From: Phocoena phocoena
Lineage: Eukaryota; Chordata; Mammalia; Artiodactyla; Phocoenidae
Direction of reading: 5' to 3'
Assembly (NCBI RefSeq): GCF_963924675.1
Contig: NC_089236.1
Coordinates: 49,632,500-49,696,499, forward strand
DNA: 64,000 nucleotides
The position numbers were made by a program, and so were the translations under genes. Positions 22,345-32,650 of the stretch are shown here, in pieces. The notes below the pieces were generated by a model. The model did not search any database and was not told the origin of the DNA. It saw only the letters and a program-made list of their open reading frames with translations. Position 1 is the first letter of the stretch; every line of letters starts with the position of its first letter.

Positions 22345-22725
22345 ATGAGAACTAAGAGAGGAGGAAAAATTAAAATGCCACGCTCAATACATGGCTCTTG
22401 CCATTACTCAGTCCCTCCCAATCAGGGACCCACGGGAGCCCCTTTTCTGTCTCAGAAACCACCGCTGACCTGCTACCAGTGCGGTCAGCAGGGGCACACT
22501 GTCAGGAACGGCTGCACCCCACCACCCGATGCCCCATGCCCTTACTGTCGCCAAAAGGGCCACTGGAAGAGGAGTTGTCCCTCCCACCCTCAAGCGGGTA
22601 GGCCAATTCCACAATCACTCAACACCTGGGGTATTTCGGGTCCCGGCCCCCTGGGCCGAGGTCAAGGCCCATTGACCCTGTTGGTGGTTTTGACCATCAG
22701 GATCAAGAACCGGATTGTGCTCTAG
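22345..22725 (+). pseudogene. gag: ERV gag: nucleocapsid with two zinc knuckles
   Basis: Same frame as the C-terminal capsid fragment. Two Cys-His boxes: the first at 22471-22515 has spacing CX2CX4HX5C, one residue longer than the canonical CX2CX4HX4C; the second at 22537-22578 is canonical. Nucleocapsid binds genomic RNA. Two knuckles, rather than the single one of MLV-like viruses, fit HERV-I/HERV-H-type class I elements. It ends at TAG 22723-22725. Confidence 0.88.
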
Positions 22726-22784
22726 ATCTGGGGCTCCTGGATGCGGATGACTGAAGGTGCCCAGGGCTCAATCTACAGGCCCCT

Positions 22785-22930
22785 ATGTTCCCCATAAGAC
22801 CGGAGGAGCCCCGGGTAACCCTGGATGGGGCAGGGGCTACTATAAGCTTTCTAATTGACACAGGGGCTACTTATTCAGCCCGGACCTCCTTCTCTGGTCC
22901 CACTCACCATTCCTCAATCCTCCTAACAGG
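22785..22930 (+). pseudogene. pro: ERV protease stub
   Basis: About 48 codons with the aspartic-protease active site LIDTGAT; the catalytic Asp codon is at 22857-22859. The rest of the protease and everything up to the envelope TM is missing. The end is estimated from where the protease-like sequence turns into a Gly-rich TM-like string (GMGTGSAG), so it is accurate to perhaps 15 bp. A separate frame from nucleocapsid. Confidence 0.82.
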
Positions 22931-23338
22931 GATGGGAACAGGCTCAGCTGGACACTTCAACTCTATTTTCACTGCCCAACAGCTCTCTCTTGAACTCACA
23001 TGACAGATTGCCAACCTTGCAGCTCAAATTAACACGCTACTAAATTCTCTAGCAGAAGTGGTTTTACAAAATAGAAGAGCTCAGGACCTCCTAACAGCTT
23101 ACCAGGGAGGGACCTGTGCAATGTTAAAGGGGGTTGCTGTATTTTGGTTAACCAATCGGCAAGGTCCAGACCAATTTTGGGGCCATGTATTTTTAACCTC
23201 CTTGTTAAGTTTGTCTCTTCCAGAATACAACAAAAAAACCTCCAAATGGTGATGCAACAAGAATACTGGCCAGACAATACTCGTGCAACCCTTGAACAAG
23301 TTGCCATCACTTTCCATGAGGCCCGCACTCCTCCCTAG
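22931..23338 (+). pseudogene. env: ERV envelope transmembrane (TM) remnant
   Basis: Joined in frame to the protease stub by the large deletion. It contains the end of a fusion-peptide-like Gly-rich segment, a heptad-like region, TGA at 23001-23003, and then the conserved class I TM segment (about 23064-23114) followed by Cys 23115. A one-base loss in the G run 23129-23133 pushes the two following Cys codons (23135-23140) of the CX6CC motif into another frame. The membrane-proximal ectodomain and membrane helix are deleted. The cytoplasmic-tail part (ILGPCIFNLLVKFV) remains, ending at 23338. Not functional. Confidence 0.85.
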
Positions 23339-23528
23339 ATACACCCTGACAGAGAGCAGGCAACGGGAACCCAGACCTCACGATGACCCCACTCAGCAGG
23401 AAGCAACCAGAGAAAGTTCGTTGCCCCTTCTCCTAACAAAGAGGTTCCCGAATGCCTGAGAGGGAATTAGGCAGTTAGGTAGATATGAGTAGGGTATCCA
23501 ATAAGGCCAAGGAATTGGCCCTATAAAT

Positions 23529-23543
23529 AAAGAGAGGGGGGAA
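23529..23543 (+). promoter_or_regulatory. ERV polypurine tract
   Basis: AAAGAGAGGGGGGAA-like purine run ending exactly at the first base of the 3' LTR, the expected plus-strand priming site. Its position independently supports the LTR boundary. Confidence 0.88.
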
Positions 23544-23630
23544 TGTGGTGTTCCAAGGACAATGGTGCTTCAAGGACAAAGGACGACACTGAGTGAAAAA
23601 GTTTCAGCGTTACACCCCCTACCAGACTCT
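23544..23630 (+). mobile_element. ERV 3' LTR, truncated to 87 bp
   Basis: Aligns without gaps to 19930-20016 of the 5' LTR with 9 mismatches in 87 positions. It stops abruptly at CCAGACTCT, where antisense L1 begins. The remaining roughly 365 bp of the LTR is not found on the far side of that L1. Confidence 0.93.
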
Positions 23631-26108
23631 ATCTTTTTAACGTCTTTACTGGAGTACAATTGCTATACAATGTTGTGTTAGTTTCTGCCGTATAACAAAG
23701 TGAAACAGCTATATGTATACATATATCTGCATATCCCCTCCCTCTTGCGTCTCCCTCCCATCCTCCCTATCCCACCCCTCTAGGTCATCACAAAGAACCG
23801 AGCTGATCTCCCTGTGCTATGGGGCTGCTTCCCACTAGCTATCTATTTTACATTTGGTAGAGTATATGTGTCCATGCCACTCTCTTACTTCGTCCCAGCT
23901 TACCCTTCCCACTCCCCGTGTCCTCAGATCCATTCTCTACATCTGCGTCTTTATTCCTGTCCTGCCCCTAGGTTCTTCAGAACCATTTTTTTTTTAGATT
24001 CCATATATATGTGTTAGCATATGGTATTTGTTTTTCTCTTTCTAACTCACTTCACTCTGTATGAGAGACTCTAGGTCCATCCACCACACTACAAGTAAAT
24101 CAATTATGTTTCTTTTTATGGCTGAATAATATTCTATTGTATATATGTGCCATATCTTTATCCATTCATCTCGCGATGGACATTTACGTTGCTTCCATGT
24201 CCTGGCTATTGTAAATAGAGCTGCAATGAACATTGTAGTACATGACTCTTTTTGAATTAGGGTTTTCTCAGGGTACATGCCCAGTAGTGGGATTGCTGGG
24301 CTGTATGGTAGTTCTATTTTTAGCTTTTTAAGGAACCTCCATACTGTTCTCCATAGTGGCTGTATCAATTTACATTCCCACCAACAGTGCAAGAGGGTTC
24401 CCTTTTCTCCACACTCTCTCCAGCATTTATTGTTTGTAGATTTTTTAATGACGGCCATTCTGACCCATGTGAGGTGACACCTCACTGTAGTTTTGATTTT
24501 CATTTCTCTAATGAATAGTGATGCTGAGCATCCTTTCATGTGTTTGTTGGCAATCTGTATATCTTCTCTGGAGAAATGTCTATTTAGGTCTTCTGCCCAT
24601 TTTTAGATTGGGTTATTCGTTTTTATGATATTGAGTTGCATGAGTTGCTTGTATATTTTGGAGATTAATCCTTTGTCAGCTGCTTCATTTGCAAAATTTT
24701 CTCCAATTCTGAGGGTTGTCTTTTCGTCTTGTTTATGTTTTCCTTTGCTGTGCAAAAGCTTTTAAGTTTCATTAGGTCCCATTTGTTTATTTTTGTTTTT
24801 ATTTCCCTTTCTCGAGGAGGTGGCTCAAAAAGATTTTTGCTGTGATTTATGTCATAGAGTGAGTGTTCTGCCTATTTTCCTCTAAGAGTTTTATAGTGTC
24901 TGGCCTTACATTTAGGTCTTTAATCCATTTTGAGCTTATTTTTGTGTACAGTGTTAGGGAGTGTTCTAATTTCATTCTTTTCTATGTAGCTGTCCAGTTT
25001 TCCCAGCACCACTTATTGAAGAGACTGTCTTTTCTCCATTGCATATTCTTGCCTCCTTTATCAAAGATAAGGTGACCATATGTGCATGGGTTTATCTCTG
25101 GGCTTTCTATCCTGTTCCATTGATCTATATTTCTGTTTTTGTGCCAGTACCATACTGTCTTGATTACTGTAACTTTGTAGTATAGTCAGAAGTCAGGGAG
25201 CCTGATTCCTCCAGCTCTGTTTTTCTTTCTCAAGATTACTTTGGCTATCCAGGGTCTTTTATGTTTCCATACAAATTGTGAAATTTTTTGTTCTAGTTCT
25301 GTGACAATGGTAGGGATTGCATTGAATCTGTAGATTGCTTTGGGTAGTATAGTCATTTTCACAATGTTGATTCTTCCAATCCAAGAACATGGTATATCTC
25401 TCCATCTGTGTGTATCCTCTTTAATTTCTTTCATCAGTGTGTTATAGTTTTCTGCATACAAGGTCTTTTGTCTCTCTAGGTAGGTTTATTCCTAGGTATT
25501 TTATTCTTTTTGTTGCAATGCTAAATGAGAGTGTTTCCTTAATTTCACTTTCAGATTTTTCATCATCAGTGTGTAGGAATGCAAGAGATTTCTGTGCATT
25601 AATTTTGTATCCTGCTACTTTACCAAATTCATTGATTAGCTCTAGTAGTTTTCTGGTAGCGCCTTTAGGATTCTCTATGTAGAATATCATGTCATCTTCA
25701 AACAGTGACAGCTTTACTTCTTTTCCGCTATGGATTCCTTTTATTTCTTTTTCTTCTCTGATTGCTGTGGCTAAAACTGCCAAAACTATGTTGAATAATA
25801 GTGGTTAGAGTGGGCAACCTTGCCTTGTTCCTGATCTTAGTGGAAATGCTTTCAGTTTTTCACCATTGAGAATGATGTTGGCTGTGGGTTTGTCATATAT
25901 GGCCTTTATTACGTTGAGGTAAGTTCCCTCTATGCCTACTTTCTGGAGGGTTTTTTATCATAAATTGGTGTTGAATTTTGTCAAAAGCTTTTTCTATATC
26001 TATTGAGATTATCGTATGGTTTTTACCCTTCAATTTGTTAATATGGTGTATCACATTGATTGATTGTCATATATTGAAGAATCCTTGCATTCCTGGGATA
26101 AACCCCAT
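23631..26108 (-). mobile_element. L1 LINE, 2.5 kb, antisense, 5'-truncated
   Basis: The complement begins within ORF2 RT and runs to the 3' UTR. Minus-strand pieces of ORF2 are at 25442-25783 (RT palm), 25186-25461 (post-RT) and 24042-24539 (C-terminus, including [19 protein letters not shown] and [13 protein letters not shown]). In the RT palm the active-site motif, normally FADD in L1, reads FEDD (Ala to Glu codon at 25697-25699). Stops and frameshifts split the frame. The poly(A) side is very short (CTTTTT at 23633-23638). I find no TSD. Confidence 0.93.
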
Positions 26109-27170
26109 CTCCCACTGGGAAGTTCAGGTGTTTTGTGCACTAGCTGCTGTGGACTCCGTGCTTGGCACCCTGCACTTTCCTTCACTACAGCCTCGTGTCA
26201 CTATACTGGCTTCACTGCGTGTGGGCAAGTGGACCCAAGTTTGGTTCAGTAACACTTAAAAGGCTTTAAAAAGTACATTTCACTTTAAATATACTAAAAG
26301 ATTATACAATTTAAGATTTTTATTATCAGCCTCTGGTTGAATCTCTTTGCTTAATGTTTTCTGGAGGTCAAAAGGAGTGGTTAACTGTCTACGTTGACTA
26401 TAGAAAAAGCTACTGCTCATTCTAACCTACGTTTATAGGTTTTTAGAAGGGTATTTGTGGCATTTGCTGCAGTTGGCTTCTTCAAATTTAAATGGGAACC
26501 AAGATTCAGAACTGGTCTTGTTGGACCAGTGGGTAGACTCTGGAGCAAATAGGCCGTTGGTAAAGCTAAATCTGGTTTTAAAGCCAGATACTTTAAAGCC
26601 TTGGGGGCATATTTAGAAGATCATAACTTTGGACTAAAAACATCTTAAAGCTGTTTTTTCATAAGCCAATTCATAGTGAACTTTGTTAATTTTTTCCCTG
26701 AAATATCTTAATAATATGTCTTCCTTAAGGAAAGTTTACATAATGCCTATGTTTTGACTTATTTTATAGAATGCCCAAGTAATGTTTAACAAAGACTTTC
26801 TCAAGTGCTTACTACTTTGAAATCACTGTATTACAGGCTATCTTTAATTTCTTTCTTAATGTTGTCCATTTTGAAACCTCCACTATTAAATATTTTGGTG
26901 TTATTTCCGATGTCACTCATTTTCTCTCATAATAAATTTGATACCAAATGTTGATTTTTGAGGTGTTACATTTGATATCCATGTGTCCACGCAGAATTAA
27001 TATGAGTATTGTGTGTACTCAAGGAATATTCTTTGTCCTTAGTTCTTCCAAGCTTAGAGTACTTGCAAGAATATTTTGGTGAATGATTTAATCCATGGAA
27101 CATATGGGTCTTAATAAAAATTTACTGAATGGATAAAGAAATTAATAAGTTTGGACTGATTACCAGTGCA
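26109..27170. other. Unassigned block beyond the L1
   Basis: Begins with GC-richer sequence (26109-26270) then turns AT-rich, with AATAAA-type strings at about 26932 and 27113. The texture is like an mRNA 3' UTR, so a retrocopy fragment is possible, but I recognise no gene and see no poly(A) tail or TSD. The 93-codon frame 25978-26259 starts within L1 and has no domain. Confidence 0.3.
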
Positions 27171-29380
27171 TTAAAAAGAGTGGAGAATCAAGAATGGGAA
27201 TATAACCACACTTTTTTTGTTATTTTTTCTTAAAATTATATCAAAGGAGTGAAAATGCAGTAGTTCACAGTGTCATTATAATAGTGTGGGTGTATTTTCA
27301 GCATTTAAGAACTAATAGTTGAAATACATTGTGTGGGATATTATTTCTACAACTGCAGTTTTGGAGATAATTCAGAAAATAAACAAATATCAGAGACCTC
27401 ATTTGTTCACATGGAGGACAGTAAACAGGAGTTCTACTTTTTCCCCAGGGCCTTTTTCATGATTAAACAGGAATTATCCATCCAGGGATCCTGAAATAAG
27501 ACATCCAATTAGAGTACCTGCTAACTCGTCATGAAACTGACAAAGGAGAGTTAAGCATAGTGGTTAAACATTACCTAAGATTGTTGGAAAAGTTTCTAGG
27601 CACTCGTTTTCAAAGCAGAAAATGTAAACTATGATAATCACTAATAGCACTATTGATGGTTAAATTCCTTCAATATTTTGCAGTTATTAGATTCTAAATA
27701 AGCATAAAATGTTGTGTACAAAAATTTTACTTGGTGAGACAGTGTTAGGTGAGATAAATGAATGGGTTATTCTTCATTCTCTTTAACATTATGAAGCCAA
27801 CAAATATTTTACTGAAGTATAGAATACCTTATTCATTATTAATCTGTGTCTTATGTTTGTGATATTAAAAATGAATCAAAGTGGTTAGCTTCCTGGGTAT
27901 CCACTCAAAATTCTGCTCATTTAAACTATGCATTATAAAGGAAGTTTTGAACATTTCAATAATTCCTAGGAGAGTCACTTTCTAGTTAAGGGACAAGTAA
28001 TTTATATACTAATGTGAGTCAAATCATTTGGGGAAAATCCTTCCTGAAAGTTTAAACTTGACCGTGAGTACTGCTTTGAAGACCTTAATTAGAGAAGTAG
28101 ACCTGCATTATTTAAACCCTTCCTATATAGACCTGTATGCAAATGTATTTTTCAGGTATTCAAAGGAATTAAGAAAAGTTCTTGCAAAAGCCAACTTCAA
28201 GAACTTTGGAAAATATTCATAACTGAGTACAAATCTGCAAAATTTGTCTTGATTTTAGCCTCATTTATGAGTTTCTAACTCATCATTTGATGGCTGACTT
28301 GGGAGGTGTTGGTGTTAGAGGTGTGAATGTGAATCTTTAATTTCATGCTGGGCATCACTTCCTGTTTTTAACCCAACCCTCAAGAAAAGGGCTTCAAATA
28401 TCACTGTTCTGTTTTCTTATGCTTGCCAGTGAAAAACATCATCAAACAGACTAAATGAAAAACAAGATTTCCAAGAAATATTTTCTAAACAGAACAGCCA
28501 ATTTCACTGATGGATTAAAAAAAAAAAAAAATGGTAGCCAAGCTTTTCCCTTGTCATTATTTCACCACCGTTTCCACATATATATTCAGTACTCTCAGTT
28601 GTAAAGTTCTTGAAGCATCTTTTCAGCGGCTAATATTTTACGTTTTCCTACACTTCCCAACTTGTGATTAATGAACAAAGCATGTACACATACTTCCTTT
28701 AAAATAAATACAGTACATGGGGGATTTTAGAAAATTCAGGGATTTTCAAGTAATTGAGAGCTTTGAAAAGAGCACTTTAGAAGTCAAACCTTGGAATCAG
28801 TTTGTAGTGAGGGAACTATAAGCTTTTTGGTAAAGTGACAAAAAATGGAAAGCAAGAGAATTCTTAATATATCAAGATGACTCAAATCAGTCCAAAAAAG
28901 TGATTTCTTTCTTGAATTGAGTAACTCAATATTCATAAGAGATAGAGCTGTGTCTCCCAACCCCATCATGACCCTCACACATATATCCTGCTTTTTAGCC
29001 TTAGCAGTGAACTCTTCTGTAATTAACTTCTTTTATGTATGTATGAAGTTAGTCATGTCTGAAATGGACTCCAGGTCTCTGGATCCTTGCCTCTCTTCCA
29101 TGGAATTACTGGGGGACTATGAACTATTGTGCCATGAGGGAAGAATATAAAGGCCAATTTATTAACACGTGTCTGCATATATCTTGTTATTATTTGCAAG
29201 TCTTAATGCTAACCATTCACTTCAAGTTTTATAGGATGTAATCTGGTACATGTAAATAAAATTCAGGGTTCTTGAAACGAAATCATAAAAGTAGCATATT
29301 GCAATCAAAGAGCAGATGTTTTGTGATGTCAAGCTGAGTATTTATGGTCTTGCTTCAAGCCAATCACTGAAACTGACAAT
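27171..29380. other. Unassigned sequence
   Basis: About 2.2 kb of AT-rich sequence without a repeat I can name or a believable exon. A poly(A) run occurs at about 28517-28531. Confidence 0.4.
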
Positions 29381-29535
29381 TTATCACAAATTATTTGACA
29401 ATCTAAAGAAGCGATTTCATTAGAAAAATGTTTAAAACTTTACTTTTCAAACAAATCTGTTATCACAAATTATCTGACTATCTAAAGAAGTGATTTCATT
29501 AGAAAAATGTTTAAAACTTTACTTTTCAAACAAAC
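29381..29535. repeat. 79-bp tandem duplication
   Basis: Two adjacent copies, 29381-29459 and 29460 to about 29535, with period exactly 79. They differ at three positions over about 75 compared bases (TTTGACAATC versus TCTGACTATC, and GCG versus GTG). No known repeat consensus is recognised in the unit. Confidence 0.95.
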
Positions 29536-30129
29536 TAATTTAAAAAACTCAGATTTGTATTCTTTTGGAAAGGAAAGAAACCCAGTACAAGACTGAGGTA
29601 GAAAAATTCTACAAATATATTCAAGAGCCTCTGATTAGTAGTGACTAGTGACCCATAATAACTAGCTCCTGACATCTCTTAATTAGATCGTGCTAAATAC
29701 TCCAATTTACCCGGAAGTTGAAAAAATTACTCTCAATTTGGTTCTTGCTAATTTAAATGCTCAATCAAAGTGAGTTTAGTGATTAAATTTGATATATAAA
29801 GCATGTTTGATGAACCTTTTGTTTATTACTTGATCCTGGAAGTGTTTCCAGTTTATTCTGGCTCTTTACAGAAGGGCTCAGAAAGGAACTTGAGAATTTA
29901 CTTTCTGTAGACAAACATATCACTTTTACTTTTCATTTTAAATGAGGTGGGAAAGATACTATTATTCACCATGTTTCTCTTATGTTAAGACATAGAAGTT
30001 CATAACTGAGTAGAACCATAAATAAGGTCACTTAAGTCTAAACGCTTACGTGAAACCTGAGCCCTCCGTTCCACATACCTAGCACCTTGTTATTCTGTCT
30101 CTGCGGGAGTGTTCCATTAGCATATTAGT

Positions 30130-30275
30130 CTGATCCATCTTTAGAGAGTTGTATCATTCACAAGTTCACTCACTTAGATTTTTGAGAGCCTACTACATGA
30201 CACACATAGTCCTAAGAAATGGAGATACCACATTGAACCAAACACAATCCCTGTCAATGTGGAACGTATAGACTG
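30130..30275. mobile_element. Possible L2 3' end fragment
   Basis: The order AGCCTACTACATGACACACA, GGAGATACCACATTGAACCA, AATCCCTGTCAATGTGGAAC follows the typical L2 terminal block (growing size, body carried over). Short and diverged. Confidence 0.5.
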
Positions 30276-30318
30276 TTTTTTTTAACATTGTGTAAAATCC
30301 TACCTCTCTTTGCATCTA

Positions 30319-30528
30319 AATTTTTTTTTTTTTTTTGCGGTACGCGGGTCTCTCACTGTTGTGGCCTCTCCCGCTGCGGAGCACAGGCTCCGGACGCGCA
30401 GGCTCAGCGGTCATGGTTCACGGGCCCAGCCGCTCCATGGCATGTGGGATCTTCCGAGACCGGGGCACGAACCCGTGTCCCCTGCATCGGCAGGCGGGCT
30501 CTCAACCACTGCGCCACCAGGGAAGCCC
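30319..30528 (-). mobile_element. Cetacean CHR SINE, copy 2
   Basis: Full-length, antisense, with a 17-T tail on the plus strand and the tRNA-like head at the right. The 8-bp TSD TGCATCTA lies at 30311-30318 and 30529-30536. Frames of 94-110 codons on the plus strand are SINE read-through, near-identical to those at the other SINE loci. Confidence 0.96.
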
Positions 30529-30539
30529 TGCATCTATCT

Positions 30540-32040
30540 TTTGTTGTCAGTTTTCATCATATCTACCTTTTGCTCCTATCATCTGCAAACGTAACCAGGC
30601 CTTCTTTTGTTTACTGATCTGTAAACTGATAATCTTTACATCAAATCTGATTTTTAAAACGTTTTGAAGGTGAAAAATTGAGCTAGCAGCGATGCAGGTT
30701 ACCTGTAAAACATTTCAACTAAAACATGCATGATTCTGAGCCATTAAAACAGGTGCAGTGAAAGTTTTGCCGTTTTCCTTCCTCTGGTTCATGTTCCTAA
30801 GCTTGCTTCGTTAAAGCTCAGTGAGTAAAACTGATTGATAAGTAAAGCAATGTAAACACAAATGCCTCAATCCACAATAAGGCAGCCCCTTTAGAAGGGA
30901 ACTGATGGCTCTGTAAATACAATACTCACTAAGTACTTATTCATGTATCGAGAATCATCTACAAAAACCACTATTTTGTCCATAGAAATGTTCTGCTGTT
31001 GCTTTATAGATAGTCACCAAAATTATTTTTTAAAAAGGACATAAAATAGACCTTAATTATCTGCTAGTTATATATGAGAAAGAATTCAGCATATAATCTC
31101 ATGCGCCAGAAGACCAATTATTCTTTGAACCAAACCATCCACCACCAATACCAGCCATATTTTCTTAATTGGCTCATGAATAGGTTAAAGGGTCTAGAGT
31201 TATGAGCCTTTGCGTATTTATTAATCCTATGTTTTCCTACTTATCTACAAAGATTAACCTTGACGAAGAAAGAACTTATATTGACTCGACTTATTTTTTA
31301 ATTTACAAAAAACATATTTTATGTCTCAATTCACTATCTTCACAGTGTATATAGAATAATGAATGATTTCATCATTCCAAAGCATGGTAGATGGGTTATT
31401 ACCAGACCTGATCTTTATTTTATATTAATGCAAAATCTCCGTTTCAATACTTCTAAATGTTACTTCTACCTTGTCAAGTAGATCCAGATGTTGTAACTGT
31501 CCTTATATGGAATACTCTCTGTCATCATTGTTTTCATCATAAATGAAAGCATCCGTTTTATTGGCATAATCCTCTATCAACACTCTGGTGCTAAATATGT
31601 TCTAGTTGATAAGTATTGGCAAAAGGGATCATCTGACTAGAAGGAGGAGAATATTTCTGGAATCTCTTTATTTCTGATTTCTGTTACAATGACTATATTT
31701 TGTATAGAATGGTAAGAACCAGAACAAGTATGGTAACATTTGTCGTCCTGTCATGAGGATAATTTAGTTAACGACAGAAGAAAAAGCAGAAAGGAGAGAA
31801 AAGTTCCAAAGCGCGACCAGACCTAAGTGGGGAATTGAGTCAACCGAAGAATTCTTTGCTCTGTGATTACTCTTCACTCCAAAGCACAGTTGCCATGTCC
31901 AGCTGTCAGAATTAAAGGACTGTTTCCTGAGGTACTGTCCCACGCAGGCTGAATCAGTGGGAAACTGGCTTGCTCACATGGTCGGTCACGTTTTTGCCTA
32001 CTAGTGAGTGAGATGTGGGAATCATCTGTCACCGCTGTGC
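30540..32040. other. Unassigned sequence; 31740-32040 CpG-retaining
   Basis: No repeat or exon recognised. The last 300 bp keep several CpGs (AAGCGCGACC, CACCGCTGTGCGCCGG) in otherwise CpG-poor surroundings, which may mark constrained non-coding DNA or simply younger unique sequence. Confidence 0.35.
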
Positions 32041-32047
32041 GCCGGTA

Positions 32048-32238
32048 CAGTGCTTCTCAGCATTTGTTCCAGTCATGGGCGTTCTTGAGTCAGATAAGAG
32101 ATATAAAGCCCCTTCTCAGAAAAGCGCACACACACACATGAATTTCTGTAAACAATTTGAAGGGTTCACATACTTCCTGACACCCAGTTATGATTCTCCC
32201 TTGGGCCATAGATTTCAAGTTAAGGATTTCCTACACTA
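32048..32238. mobile_element. hAT-Charlie-type DNA transposon remnant
   Basis: Starts CAGTGCTTCTCAGC, the decayed form of the CAGTGGTTCTCAAC hAT terminus. It continues in the order expected of a Charlie-derived MITE (TTCTCAGAAAAGCGCACACA, ACAATTTGAAGGGTTCACAT). The family name (MER3 or a relative) is uncertain. Confidence 0.6.
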
Positions 32239-32294
32239 GAGAAGAGGGAAGTAGTTTTTATCAGTATTCCATGCGTCAGATTTAATAATAATAA

Positions 32295-32650
32295 TAATAT
32301 ATTATAATAAGCGCTTTATATGGACTGTCTTTCAATAACCCCATGAGTTAGTTTTATTGTCCCCATTTTTTTTTTTTAGCGGTATTCGGGCCTCTCACTG
32401 TTGTGGCCTCTCCCGTTGCAGAGCACAGGTTCCGGATCCGCAGGCTCAGCGGCCATGGCTCACGGATCCAGCCGCTCCGTGGCATGTGGGATCCTTCCGG
32501 ACCAGGGCACGAACCCGTGTCCCCTGCATCGGCAGGCGGACTCTCAACCACTGCGCCACCAGGGAAGCCCTATTGTCCCCATTTTTAAAAATGAGCTGGT
32601 GAGTATCAGTGACTTGACCATGGTTAAGCAAACCATAACTGAGGACTTCA
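32295..32650 (-). mobile_element. MIR fragment split by a SINE
   Basis: GCGCTTTATATGGACTG...CAATAACCCCATGAGTTAG before the SINE, and TTTTTAAAAATGAGCTGGTG...GACTTGACCATGG after it, read as an antisense MIR. The CHR SINE at 32371-32570 interrupts it and duplicated 16 bp of its sequence. Confidence 0.65.
32371..32570 (-). mobile_element. Cetacean CHR SINE, copy 3
   Basis: Antisense. Perfect 16-bp TSD TATTGTCCCCATTTTT at 32355-32370 and 32571-32586. The head is intact (complement starts GGGCTTCCCTGGTGGCGCAG). Overlapping frames of up to 136 codons are SINE read-through. Confidence 0.96.

Larger units (their letters stand above)
19930..23630 (+). mobile_element. Degenerate class I ERV, tRNA-Ile primed (HERV-I/RTVL-I-like)
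   Basis: A 3.7-kb proviral remnant in sense orientation. In order: 5' LTR, PBS, leader, gag (MA/proline-rich, capsid, nucleocapsid), protease stub, transmembrane-envelope remnant, polypurine tract, and the first 87 bp of the 3' LTR. A complete relative would be about 8-9 kb. All of RT, RNase H, integrase and SU is missing. The gamma-like order and the PBS place it near the HERV-I/RTVL-I group (family knowledge). It cannot encode a virus: stops, frameshifts and large deletions affect every region. Confidence 0.92.

Noticed and set aside
29381..29535. CRISPR-like repeat
   Set aside because: Only two directly adjacent units without spacers, in a mammalian genome.
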